A stretch of DNA of 64,000 bases from Mesorhizobium ciceri biovar biserrulae WSM1271 (lineage in GTDB: Bacteria > Pseudomonadota > Alphaproteobacteria > Rhizobiales > Rhizobiaceae): positions 1,697,501 through 1,761,500 of the forward strand of contig NC_014923.1 in NCBI RefSeq assembly GCF_000185905.1, written 5' to 3'. Positions 39,140 to 47,486 of this stretch are shown here, one piece after another. Made by a program: the position numbers and the translations under genes. How positions within the stretch are numbered: the stretch's first letter is position 1; each line of letters begins with the position of its first letter. Below the pieces are notes generated by a model. It had not been told where the DNA came from, ran no database searches, and saw only the letters and a program-made list of their open reading frames with translations.

Positions 39140-39856
39140 TCAGGCTTTTTCGAGCGCCGGGCTTTGCGGCTCCTCGCCATGGCCCTCGATCAGGCCCTTC
39201 CAGTAGCTCTCAGCGCCCTGCAGATGGGCGCTCATCAGCGCCTGGGCGAGATTGCCGTCGCGGCGCAGCAGCGCCTCATAGATCTGGATGTGCTCGGCAT
39301 GCGAGCGCACGTTGCGCTCGGGGTCGTTGAAATAGATCGGCAGGCGCTGCTCGCCCATCATGTAGTAGACGCTGCAGACATTGTGGAAGACGCTGTTCTT
39401 GGTGGCGCGCACGATTTCGAGGTGGAATTCGCGGTCTTCCCTGGCAAGCCCCTCGCCGGCGGCGATGCGCTCTTCCGAAGCCTTCAGGATTTCGCGCAGC
39501 CGCTCGAAATTCTCCTCGGTGGCACGCGAACAGGCAAGTTCGGCCGCCTTGATCTCGTGGATCTTGCGCAGTTCGACCGTCTCGTAGATCTGGATCGGGT
39601 CGAGCGGCAGGCCCGCGCGGGCAAAGAGCGCCATGGCCTCCACACTGGCCTGCTTGGTGTCGATGTAGATGCCGGATTTGGCCCGGCGCTCAACGATGCG
39701 CATGGCCTCCAGGATGGCCAGCGCCTCGCGGATCTGACCGCGGCTGACGGCGAAATGCTCCGCCAGTTCGCGCTCCGATGGCGTTCGGCCGCTCTCCTTG
39801 TCCGAATGGGAGAACAGGTAGGCAGCGAGTTCCGCGAGAAGGTTCTTTTCTTTCAT
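39140..39856 (-). CDS. GntR-family regulator, FadR/FCD subgroup
   Basis: 238 residues. Winged helix at the N-terminus (RTPSERELAEHFAVSRGQIREAL) and an all-helical FCD domain with the metal-binding pattern (D..H.., HAEH). ATG 39856 is used; TTG 39862 overlaps the previous stop. FCD regulators of sugar-acid operons (UxuR, ExuR type) bind TTGGTnnACCAA-like dyads, and TGGTnnnACCA sites occur at five places in this window. Confidence 0.9.
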   Translation of the reverse strand: MKEKNLLAELAAYLFSHSDKESGRTPSERELAEHFAVSRGQIREALAILEAMRIVERRAKSGIYIDTKQASVEAMALFARAGLPLDPIQIYETVELRKIHEIKAAELACSRATEENFERLREILKASEERIAAGEGLAREDREFHLEIVRATKNSVFHNVCSVYYMMGEQRLPIYFNDPERNVRSHAEHIQIYEALLRRDGNLAQALMSAHLQGAESYWKGLIEGHGEEPQSPALEKA

Positions 39857-39858
39857 CG

Positions 39859-41028
39859 TCAACCGCGTTGCGCGTGCGCCTCCAGGAACCGCTCCGAAAT
39901 GGTGAATCCCAGACCCGGTTTTTCCGGGATCGCTATCATACCGTCCCTGGCTTCGACAGTCTCTTCGACCAGATCATGGATCATCGGGTTGGCGCCGAGC
40001 GAATATTCGACGGTGAAACTCGACGGCGAGGCGGCGCAGACATGCAAGCCTGCGAAAAAACAGGGCGCGCCGGCCCACAAATGCGGTGCAAAGCGCAGAT
40101 TGAAGGCGCTGGCGATGGTGCCGATCTTCATCGCTTCGCTGATGCCGCCGCAGAAGGCGGGATCGGGCTGGAAGATGTCGGCGGCTTTGAGCACGGCGAG
40201 GTCGCGGAAGGCGTAGCGGGTCGCCTCGCTTTCGCCGGTGGCGATCGGAACGGCGCCACTTGCCCGCACTTCGGCCATGCCCGGCTTATCGTCGGCGATG
40301 ATAGGTTCCTCGAACCAGGCGAGGTCCAAATCGTTGACAAGGTGGATGAAGCGCTTGGCTTCAGCCACCGTGTAGGTGCCGTGCGCGTCGACCATCAGTT
40401 CGACATCGGGGCCGAGCGCCTGCCGTGCGGCGCGCACGCGGGTGGCGGAAATGTGCGCCGCGCCGTCCATGGCGCCAACCCGCATCTTCAGTGCCTTGAA
40501 ACCGCCCTTGGCGATATAGGACTTCAACTGCTCGCCGATGGCGTCGGCGGCCGCCCAGCCGCCGGACGCGTAAGCCGGCATGCGATCGAGCTTGCGGCCG
40601 CCGAGCAGCCGCCAGACCGGAACGCCAAGCGATTTGCCAAGAATGTCCCACAGCGCGATGTCGACGGCGCTGATCGCGGCGATGCTCATGCCGCGCCGCG
40701 CCAGCTGCGGCATGGCGTGGCCGCCGCGTGCGGCGCTGTCGTGGCGCACGCCATTGTAGAGCATCTCCCAGATGATGCCGATGTCGGCCGGATCGCGGCC
40801 GACCAGCTGCGGCCCGACTTCATGGTTCAGCATGTGGACGAGTGCACCGTAGCTGCCGGCACTGCCGGCGGCGTTCTTGCCTTCGCCCCAGCCGACCAGC
40901 CCGTCATCGGTCTCGATGCGCAGGATGGCGGCGTCGAAGGTCGTCACCTGACCGAAGTCGCTGCGGTGCTGCCGAGCGGCTTCGATCGGAACGCGGATCC
41001 ACCAGGCTTGGACGGACTTGATACGCAT
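39859..41028 (-). CDS. Enolase-superfamily sugar-acid dehydratase (mandelate racemase/MLE type)
   Basis: 389 residues. Catalytic and metal residues of the mandelate-racemase subgroup are in place: K181-x-R183, metal ligands D214, E240, E266, and a D289/H316 dyad with the same 27-residue spacing as in mandelate racemase. Such enzymes dehydrate aldonic or aldaric acids. Substrate cannot be named from sequence. It follows an epimerase gene and overlaps the stop region of the FCD regulator gene. Confidence 0.88.
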   Translation of the reverse strand: MRIKSVQAWWIRVPIEAARQHRSDFGQVTTFDAAILRIETDDGLVGWGEGKNAAGSAGSYGALVHMLNHEVGPQLVGRDPADIGIIWEMLYNGVRHDSAARGGHAMPQLARRGMSIAAISAVDIALWDILGKSLGVPVWRLLGGRKLDRMPAYASGGWAAADAIGEQLKSYIAKGGFKALKMRVGAMDGAAHISATRVRAARQALGPDVELMVDAHGTYTVAEAKRFIHLVNDLDLAWFEEPIIADDKPGMAEVRASGAVPIATGESEATRYAFRDLAVLKAADIFQPDPAFCGGISEAMKIGTIASAFNLRFAPHLWAGAPCFFAGLHVCAASPSSFTVEYSLGANPMIHDLVEETVEARDGMIAIPEKPGLGFTISERFLEAHAQRG

Positions 41029-41087
41029 ATTCTTCCCCAGCCCTGCGCCGGTCAGGGCGGAAGGGCGAATTTCCCTGAGGCAGTCGA

Positions 41088-41975
41088 CTACTTGATCAGC
41101 GGCAGCAACGTTTCGGCGTTGATGCGCATCTGGTCGGTGTAGAATTTCTCGGTGAGCACGCTGGAGCCGTGGTCCTGGATGAACTTCAGCTGTTCGGGCG
41201 AGATATCGACCGGATTGCGCTCGACCATGTCGGGATAGGGGGCCGCCGGCGTCCGGTCGACGGGCGCGACGAACTCGTTGGTCAGCGCGCCGTCGTAGCC
41301 GATCTCGCGCAAGGTGGCGACGATCTTCGGCCAGTCGATCTGGCCGAGACCGGCGGCGAAGCGGTTGTTGTCGGCGACATGGAAGTCGAACAGGCGCTTT
41401 CCGGCCTGCCGGATCGCGTCATAGACGTTAAATTCTTCCATATGGAGGTGGTAGGCGTCGAGGCAGACACCGCATTCGGGGCTGACCGCGTCGGCCAAAG
41501 CCAGCGCCTGGGCGCCGCGATTGAACAGATAGGTCTCGAAGCGGTTGAGCGGTTCAACAGCGATCTTGACGCCGACCTTCTTGGCGTGGGTGAAGCATTC
41601 GCGGGTGGCGTCGACGACCCACTTCCATTCCTCTTCCTCGGTGCCGTCAGGCACGACCTTGCCGACGGTCGCCGGAACCAGCGTGATGATCTCGCCATCG
41701 AGTTCGCTGACCATGGTCAGCACGTCCTTGACATACTGAACGGAACGCTCGCGCTGGCCCTGGTTCCTGGCGGCAAGGTTGCGCTCGCCCAGCATCAGGG
41801 TCACCGCGCCCCAGCAACGAATGCCATGCTCCTTCAGAAGCGCCCGGGTCTCCCTGGTCTTGTACTGCTCGGGTTCGCCGGAAATCTCGATCGACTCATA
41901 GCCGAATTTCTTGATGCGCTTGAGCGTCGTTTCCAAGGGTTCCGCGCGCATCCAGTTGTGCGTCGAAAGATGCAT
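41088..41975 (-). CDS. Ketose 3-epimerase-like TIM-barrel protein
   Basis: 295 residues from ATG 41975 with GGAAGGAC upstream. E141, D173, H199 and E234 reproduce the spacing of the metal-binding tetrad of D-tagatose/D-psicose 3-epimerases (E, +32/33 D, +26 H, +35 E), and VEPLNRFETYL is the family hallmark. It heads the minus-strand operon down to 38154 and has a TGGTTCGACCA site 106 bases upstream. Confidence 0.87.
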   Translation of the reverse strand: MHLSTHNWMRAEPLETTLKRIKKFGYESIEISGEPEQYKTRETRALLKEHGIRCWGAVTLMLGERNLAARNQGQRERSVQYVKDVLTMVSELDGEIITLVPATVGKVVPDGTEEEEWKWVVDATRECFTHAKKVGVKIAVEPLNRFETYLFNRGAQALALADAVSPECGVCLDAYHLHMEEFNVYDAIRQAGKRLFDFHVADNNRFAAGLGQIDWPKIVATLREIGYDGALTNEFVAPVDRTPAAPYPDMVERNPVDISPEQLKFIQDHGSSVLTEKFYTDQMRINAETLLPLIK

Positions 41976-42375
41976 GGTCTGTCCTTCCCAACTCGTCTCT
42001 ATGGTTCGCCTGCGACATGCATCGCCAAAAGGCGACACAAAGGTTCCTCCCCAAGGCGTTCCCAGCCTTTTCTCGCAAACTGGTTCGACCAATTGGGCCT
42101 GAAGCGAGGTCTACAGCAAATTATCCGGATCGGCAAGAAGCGCCGGGATGCAACTTTCGCTGTGGAGTATTTCCTTGATTATATTGAGATATATATGCCT
42201 GCGCCGGGTGGTTTTGGGGTCATGATGGCGCATTGCAAGGCTTGACCAAAATTCCACATTTGGTAATACCAGAATGGTGGTGCGTGCAAGCGCCCGTTGA
42301 GAAAAGACCAAAGTGGCTGGCCCTGTTTCCAATCGGCGCTATGCTCGGTCGCGAGAGAAATGAGGGAGGATGCCG
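41976..42375. promoter_or_regulatory. Divergent control region with two TGGTnnnACCA operators
   Basis: TGGTTCGACCA at 42081-42091 lies on the side of the minus operon. TGGTAATACCA at 42261-42271 overlaps the -10 of a plus promoter: TTGACC (42242-42247), 16 bases, TAATAC (42264-42269). The same two operator versions occur in the same order before the importer at 28103. Apart from these, the 400 bases hold no supported gene. Confidence 0.7.
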
Positions 42376-43431
42376 ATGCCGACGACAATGAAGGGCCCGG
42401 GGCTGTTTCTGGCGCAGTTCGCGGGCGACGCCGCGCCGTTCAACTCACTGGCGTCGATCACCAAATGGGCGGCCGGTCTCGGCTACAAGGGCGTGCAGAT
42501 CCCGACCTGGGACGCGCGGCTGTTCGATCTCAAGAAGGCGGCCTCTTCCAAGGCCTATTGCGACGAGGTGAAAGGCATTTGCGCCGACGCCGGCGTCGAG
42601 ATCACGGAATTGTCGACGCATCTGCAGGGGCAATTGGTGGCGGTGCATCCTGCCTATGACGCGCAGATGGATGGCTTTGCGCCGCCATCGGTGCACAACA
42701 ATCCCGCAGCCCGGCAGAAGTGGGCTGTCGAGCAGATGAAGTTCGGCGCTAAAGCATCGCGTAATCTAGGCCTGAATGCTTCAGTGTCGTTTACCGGCTC
42801 GCTGGCTTTCCCTTACCTCTATCCGTTCCCGCAGCGGCCGGCTGGACTCATTGAGGAAGCGTTTGGCGAGCTCGGCAAACGCTGGAAGCCGATTCTCGAC
42901 GTGTACGAGGACAACGGCGTCGATGTCGGCTATGAAATTCACCCGTCTGAAGACGTTTTCGACGGCGCCACTTTCGAGATGTTCCTCGACGCGGTCGGCG
43001 GCCACAAGCGCTGCAACATCAATTACGATCCGTCGCATTTCCTGCTGCAGCAGCTCGACTATCTCGAATTCATCGACATCTATCACGAGCGCATCAAGGC
43101 GTTCCACGTCAAGGACGCCGAGTTCAACCCGACCGGCCGGCAAGGCGTCTATTCCGGCTATCAGAGCTGGACCAACCGCGCCGGGCGCTTCCGTTCGCTG
43201 GGCGATGGACAGGTGGATTTCGGCGGCATCTTCTCCAAGCTGACGCAGTACAATTATGATTCCTGGGCGGTGCTGGAGTGGGAGTGCTGCCTGAAGCATC
43301 CGGAGGATGGTGCGGCCGAAGGCGCGCCTTTCATCGAGCACCACATCATCCGGGTGACGGAAAAGGCATTCGACGACTTCGCCGCTGGCACCACCGACAA
43401 GAAGTTGCTGCGCGCCATGATGGGAATCTAG
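42376..43431 (+). CDS. Sugar phosphate isomerase/epimerase family protein (IolE-like TIM barrel)
   Basis: 351 residues. GAGGGAGG at 42363-42369 is right for ATG 42376 and too close to the ATG at 42370, which fixes the start. Probable metal ligands E187 (YEIHPSED), D218 (NINYDPSHF), H244 (FHVKDAEF) and E301. The family includes inosose dehydratase IolE and 3-keto-glycoside lyases of levoglucosan-type pathways. First gene of a plus operon with a Gfo/Idh/MocA dehydrogenase and a second TIM barrel. Confidence 0.87.
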   Translation: MPTTMKGPGLFLAQFAGDAAPFNSLASITKWAAGLGYKGVQIPTWDARLFDLKKAASSKAYCDEVKGICADAGVEITELSTHLQGQLVAVHPAYDAQMDGFAPPSVHNNPAARQKWAVEQMKFGAKASRNLGLNASVSFTGSLAFPYLYPFPQRPAGLIEEAFGELGKRWKPILDVYEDNGVDVGYEIHPSEDVFDGATFEMFLDAVGGHKRCNINYDPSHFLLQQLDYLEFIDIYHERIKAFHVKDAEFNPTGRQGVYSGYQSWTNRAGRFRSLGDGQVDFGGIFSKLTQYNYDSWAVLEWECCLKHPEDGAAEGAPFIEHHIIRVTEKAFDDFAAGTTDKKLLRAMMGI

Positions 43432-43440
43432 CTCGATTTT

Positions 43441-43555
43441 CCCTCCCCTTCGCGGGGAGGGTGGCCCAAAGGCCGGGTGGGTCGGTTCACACCGCGCTCT
43501 GCCTCAACGACCCCACCCGATCCGCTGCGCGGATCGACCTCCCCTCAAGGGGGTA
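43441..43555. repeat. GC-rich mosaic repeat, family D
   Basis: Three adjacent hairpins: CCTCCCC-TTCGC-GGGGAGG (43442-43460), GGCCCAAAGGCC, and CGATCCGCTGCGCGGATCG (43528-43546), ending CCCCTCAAGGGGG. Typical of rhizobial intergenic palindromic mosaics. It fills the gap between two operon genes. Confidence 0.75.
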
Positions 43556-43576
43556 AGCAACAGCGAGGAGCAAGAT

Positions 43577-44764
43577 ATGGTCGGCGCATCGAAGTCGGAA
43601 ACGGGAGGCGGCCCGATCCGCTACGGCATGGTCGGCGGCGGGCAAGGCGCCTTCATCGGCGCGGTGCATCGGATCGCGGCGCGGCTGGACAACGAGTTCG
43701 TGCTGGTTGCCGGCGCTTTGTCAGCCGACCCGGCCCGTGCCAAGGCCTCGGCCGCCGAACTGGGGCTCGACCCCTCACGCAGCTACGCATCCTATGCCGA
43801 GATGGCCAAGGCCGAGGCGAAGCGCCCCGACGGCATCGAGGCGGTGGCCATCGTCACGCCCAACAATGTGCATGTGCCAGCGGCAAAAGCTTTCCTCGAG
43901 GCCGGCATCCACGTCATCTGCGACAAGCCGCTGGCGACGACGCTGGCCGAGGCGAAAAAGCTTGCGGCGATAGTCGAGAAGACCGGCAAGGTGTTCGTGC
44001 TGACGCACAACTACACCGCTTATCCGATGGTGCGGCAAGCACGCGAAATGGTCGCCAAGGGCGTGCTCGGCGACATCCGCATCGTGCAGTCCGAATATCC
44101 GCAGGACTGGCTGACCGAGGATTTGGCGGCGACAGGCCAGAAGCAGGCGGCGTGGCGCTCCGACCCCAAGCAGGCAGGTGCCGGCGGTGCGCTGGGCGAT
44201 ATCGGCACGCATGCCTACAACCTCGCCCGCTTCGTCTCGGGGCTGGAACTGGACTCCCTGTCGGCCGATCTCGACGCCTTCGTGCCGGGACGGCTACTGG
44301 ATGACAACGTCAACGTCATGCTGCGCTTCAAGCCTACCGGCAAGACGCACCCGGCCAAGGGCATGATCTGGGCAAGCCAGGTGGCGCCCGGCCATGAGAA
44401 CGGGCTGAAGCTGCGCATCTATGGCTCGAAGGGTGGGCTGGAATGGGTGCAGGCCGACCCGAACTATCTCTGGTACACCCCATTTGGCCAGCCAAAGCAA
44501 TTGATCACCCGCAATGGCGCCGGCGCGCTGCCGGTGGCGGGCCGTGTCAGCCGCGTCCCGTCGGGCCATCCCGAGGGCTATCTCGAAGGTTTCGCCAACA
44601 TCTACCAGGAGGCCGCACGCGCCATCCGGGCGGCACGCCGCAAGGGCGGCAAGCCGGCAAAGGATGTCGTCTTCCCGACCATACAGGACGGCGTCGAGGG
44701 CATGGCCTTCATCGAGGCTTGCGTGAAGTCGTCGAAGAAAAACGGGGCGTGGACGAAGCTTTAG
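43577..44764 (+). CDS. Gfo/Idh/MocA-family oxidoreductase
   Basis: 395 residues. N-terminal Rossmann fold (YGMVGGGQGAFIGAVH), the CDKPLA version of the EKP catalytic-lysine motif, and GDIGTHAYN in the C-terminal domain. These enzymes oxidise or reduce sugar hydroxyls, including C3 of glycosides (ThuB, YcjS and levoglucosan dehydrogenase belong to the fold). Flanked by an IolE-like and an epimerase-like gene, it is likely the first oxidation step of this pathway. Confidence 0.89.
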   Translation: MVGASKSETGGGPIRYGMVGGGQGAFIGAVHRIAARLDNEFVLVAGALSADPARAKASAAELGLDPSRSYASYAEMAKAEAKRPDGIEAVAIVTPNNVHVPAAKAFLEAGIHVICDKPLATTLAEAKKLAAIVEKTGKVFVLTHNYTAYPMVRQAREMVAKGVLGDIRIVQSEYPQDWLTEDLAATGQKQAAWRSDPKQAGAGGALGDIGTHAYNLARFVSGLELDSLSADLDAFVPGRLLDDNVNVMLRFKPTGKTHPAKGMIWASQVAPGHENGLKLRIYGSKGGLEWVQADPNYLWYTPFGQPKQLITRNGAGALPVAGRVSRVPSGHPEGYLEGFANIYQEAARAIRAARRKGGKPAKDVVFPTIQDGVEGMAFIEACVKSSKKNGAWTKL

Positions 44765-44785
44765 TGGCGCGGCGGGTAACGAAGG

Positions 44786-44935
44786 CCCCCCACCCGGATT
44801 GCCAGCCGAATTGCGAAGGGCAATTCGGGGCAATCCGACCTCTCCCCGAGGGGAGAGGAGGAGGAGATGGCGCGACGCCAAGTCTCTTCTCCCCAGCGGG
44901 GAGAAGGTGGCCGCGAAGCGGCCGGATGAGGGGGC
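44786..44935. repeat. GC-rich repeat, family B, copy 2 (long form)
   Basis: Starts CCCCCCACCCGGATTGCC and shares GCAATTCGGGGCAATCCGACC with the copy at 24346. It continues with TCTTCTCCCCAGCGGGGAGAAGG and GGCCGCGAAGCGGCC hairpins and ends GATGAGGGGG, complementary to its start. It fills the gap between two genes of the operon. Confidence 0.8.
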
Positions 44936-44987
44936 ATGGCGCGAAGCGGCGGAACAGCCAGTGCGCCGTCAAAGGGAGGGGGCTTCG

Positions 44988-45839
44988 ATGAAAATCGGCA
45001 TGTGCATGTTCTTGTGGACGACGGCGGTGTCGAAGAAACACGAGCCGCTGCTGCGCGACATCAAGGCGACCGGTTTCGATGGCGTCGAGATACCGATCTT
45101 CGCCGGCACGCCGGACGATTATAAAAAGCTCGGCGATCTGCTCGACCGCATCGGGCTGGAGCGGACTGCGGTTTCGGCCATGGGCGATCCGGCGATGAAT
45201 TTGATCGCGGCCGACGCGGCAACCCGCAAGGCCGGTGTCGACTACATGAAATGGGCGATCGACTGCGCGCAGGCGCTTGGCGCCAGCACGCTGAGCGGCC
45301 CTCTGCATTCGACGCTCGGGTCCTTTTCCGGCTCTGGGCCAACCGCTGCGGAGAAAAAGCGCTCCGTCGGCTCGCAGCGCGCCGTCGGCGACCATGCCGG
45401 CAAGAGGAATGTCACCATCGGGCTCGAGGCGCTGAACCGCTTCGAATGCTATCTCGTCAACACGATGGCGGACCTGTCGGAGCATATCGACGCCATCGAC
45501 CGGCCGCACATCAAGGCGATGTACGACACCTTCCACGCCAATATCGAGGAGGCCGACCCGATCGGCGCCTACACGAAACACCGCCGGAATGTCGTGCATA
45601 TCCATATTTCGGAGAATGATCGCGGCGTGCCGGGGCGCGGCAACATTCCCTGGACCGAAACGTTTTCCGCCATCCGCAAGAGCGGCTATGACGATTGGCT
45701 GACGATCGAGGCGTTCGGCCGCTCACTCAAGGATTTGGCGGCGGCGACCAAGGTGTGGCGGGATTTTTCAGAGACCCCGGAAGCGGTCTATCGGGAGGGG
45801 TATAGGCATATCAAGAGCGGGTGGAAGAAGGCGGCTTAG
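44988..45839 (+). CDS. Ketose 3-epimerase-like TIM-barrel protein
   Basis: 283 residues from ATG 44988 with AAAGGGAGG upstream. E147, D180, H206 and E241 have exactly the 33/26/35 spacing of D-tagatose 3-epimerase, with EALNRFECY. It differs from the epimerase-like protein at 41088, so the locus has two of them. Third gene of the plus operon after a Gfo/Idh/MocA dehydrogenase; it may act on a 3-keto sugar. Confidence 0.88.
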   Translation: MKIGMCMFLWTTAVSKKHEPLLRDIKATGFDGVEIPIFAGTPDDYKKLGDLLDRIGLERTAVSAMGDPAMNLIAADAATRKAGVDYMKWAIDCAQALGASTLSGPLHSTLGSFSGSGPTAAEKKRSVGSQRAVGDHAGKRNVTIGLEALNRFECYLVNTMADLSEHIDAIDRPHIKAMYDTFHANIEEADPIGAYTKHRRNVVHIHISENDRGVPGRGNIPWTETFSAIRKSGYDDWLTIEAFGRSLKDLAAATKVWRDFSETPEAVYREGYRHIKSGWKKAA

Positions 45840-45888
45840 GCGCCCTGGCCCATTTTCTATTTGCGTTCGCGGCGGTTGCCAGGTGGTT

Positions 45889-46067
45889 CCCCACTCCGTC
45901 TCGGCTTCGCCGAGCCACCTCTCCCCCCTCCGGAGGGAGAGGAAGGAAGCCTCGGCCTGGGAGGACACTCGGCCTAAGAGGACAGGCGTCGGCTCGGACA
46001 GCCTGGCGCTTTCCTCTACCCCGTCGATCGGGGGAGAGGTGTCGAGCGAAGCTCGACGGAGTGGGGG
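45889..46067. repeat. Inverted-repeat element, family C, full copy
   Basis: About 179 bases, starting CCCCACTCCGTCTCGGCTTCG and ending CGACGGAGTGGGG with near-complementary termini, with internal hairpins (CTCTCCCCCCTCCGGAGGGAGAG). It separates the epimerase operon from the convergent phnE gene. A miniature version of the same ends is at 57809. Confidence 0.82.
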
Positions 46068-46116
46068 TCTATCCTTTGGCGCCGGTCGAGACGACTTGCG
46101 CGTCTGCATCGCAAGC

Positions 46117-47484
46117 CTACCCCTGCTCAGCCTGGATCCTGTTGTAGTCGTGGATGGTCCGGCTCAGCCGGCGGCGCAGGAAGTTGGAGATGTTGTCGAA
46201 GATGAAGACGACGGCCAGGATCAGCAGCACCATGTAGAAGACGTTGGCCCAGTTGGAGTTGGTGCGCATTGCTTCCCACAGCTTCAGGCCGATGCCGCCG
46301 GCACCGACAGCGCCGATGATGGTGGCGCCGCGGGTGTTGGATTCCCACTGATAGAGCGTCTGGCTGATGAACACCGGCACCACTTCCGGCAGCACGCCGT
46401 AGCGCTGCACCAGGAGGCCGTTGGCTCCGGTCGAGATAATCCCCTCGCGCGGCTTGTCGTCGATGTTCTCCAGCGCCTCGGAATAGGTTTTGCCGAGCGT
46501 GCCGACCTCTGTGAAGAAGATCGCCGCACTGCCAGCCAGCGGTCCCGGCCCGAAGGCGCGGGTGAAGAACAGCGCCCAGATCAGCATGTCGATGGAGCGC
46601 ATGAAATCGAAGAAGCGCTTGAGCACCTGGTTGACCAGCCGGCTGGGCGTGATGTTGCGGGCGGCGAAGAAGGCCAGCGGGAAGGCGACGATGCCGCCCA
46701 GCATGGTGCCGAGAAAGGCCATAACGATGGTCTGCAGGAGCTTCGTCCAGACATCGCCATGCTGCCACTGGGCGTTGTTCCAGATGTTGTCGCCGGCCAG
46801 CGCCAGATTTGACGTGCCTGGTTTCAGTTCCGGTCCGGAGACGATCAGCGAAGCGACTTCGCTTGCCGACTTGCCGAAGAAAGGCGAACGCGTGTCGAAG
46901 ACGAAGTTTGCCCAGCCTAGAAAGCGCTTTCGGATCCTGACGCGGTCAACGGCGACGCGGGCCTCGCCGGCAAAGCCCATGTCGGCGACGACCTCATCCT
47001 CATGCGCGGTGATCCAGCCGGGAACCGGTCCCGAGATCAGCGGCTTGCCGGTGCCGAGTGCGACCGCAACGGTCTCACCGTTGGCAATTATCGTCGCTTG
47101 CGTCTTGGTGAAGGTAATCGACTTGGCGGTGCCGTCGATCAGGATCGTCACCGAACCATCGGCATTGGTCTTGACCCAGTCCGGATCCGGGTTCGGGCCG
47201 AGCACCGAGAAGCGTGGATATTTGGCAGTGATCTGCGGTTCGTCGAGGCGGAAGATCGGCTGCACGTCGTAGCTGATCCACTGGGTCAGGAACAGCGGCA
47301 GGCGCTCCCAGTGCGATTCCCGCATGACCTGCGGCAGGTTGAAGAACCACAATGCGTACAGCAGGTAGAGAAAGATGCCGCCAAGCAGCATCAGCGGCCC
47401 GAAGCGCTTGTGGAACGGCCGCTGGAATACCTGCGGGAAGCGCTCTTCGATCGACTGGATCTGATCGGCGGTCATGGTGGCCAT
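46117..47484 (-). CDS. phnE2: Phosphonate ABC transporter permease 2
   Basis: 455 residues from ATG 47484 (TTG 47490 overlaps the previous stop). A first membrane segment at about 30-50 is followed by some 190 mostly hydrophilic residues, then the standard PhnE permease domain from about 240 (LLQTIVMAFLGTMLGGIVAFP) with GAVGAGGIGLKLWEAM near the end. E. coli PhnE is about 260 residues; the long periplasmic insert is the odd part. Last gene of the phn transcript in this window. Confidence 0.88.
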   Translation of the reverse strand: MATMTADQIQSIEERFPQVFQRPFHKRFGPLMLLGGIFLYLLYALWFFNLPQVMRESHWERLPLFLTQWISYDVQPIFRLDEPQITAKYPRFSVLGPNPDPDWVKTNADGSVTILIDGTAKSITFTKTQATIIANGETVAVALGTGKPLISGPVPGWITAHEDEVVADMGFAGEARVAVDRVRIRKRFLGWANFVFDTRSPFFGKSASEVASLIVSGPELKPGTSNLALAGDNIWNNAQWQHGDVWTKLLQTIVMAFLGTMLGGIVAFPLAFFAARNITPSRLVNQVLKRFFDFMRSIDMLIWALFFTRAFGPGPLAGSAAIFFTEVGTLGKTYSEALENIDDKPREGIISTGANGLLVQRYGVLPEVVPVFISQTLYQWESNTRGATIIGAVGAGGIGLKLWEAMRTNSNWANVFYMVLLILAVVFIFDNISNFLRRRLSRTIHDYNRIQAEQG

Positions 47485-47486
47485 GG

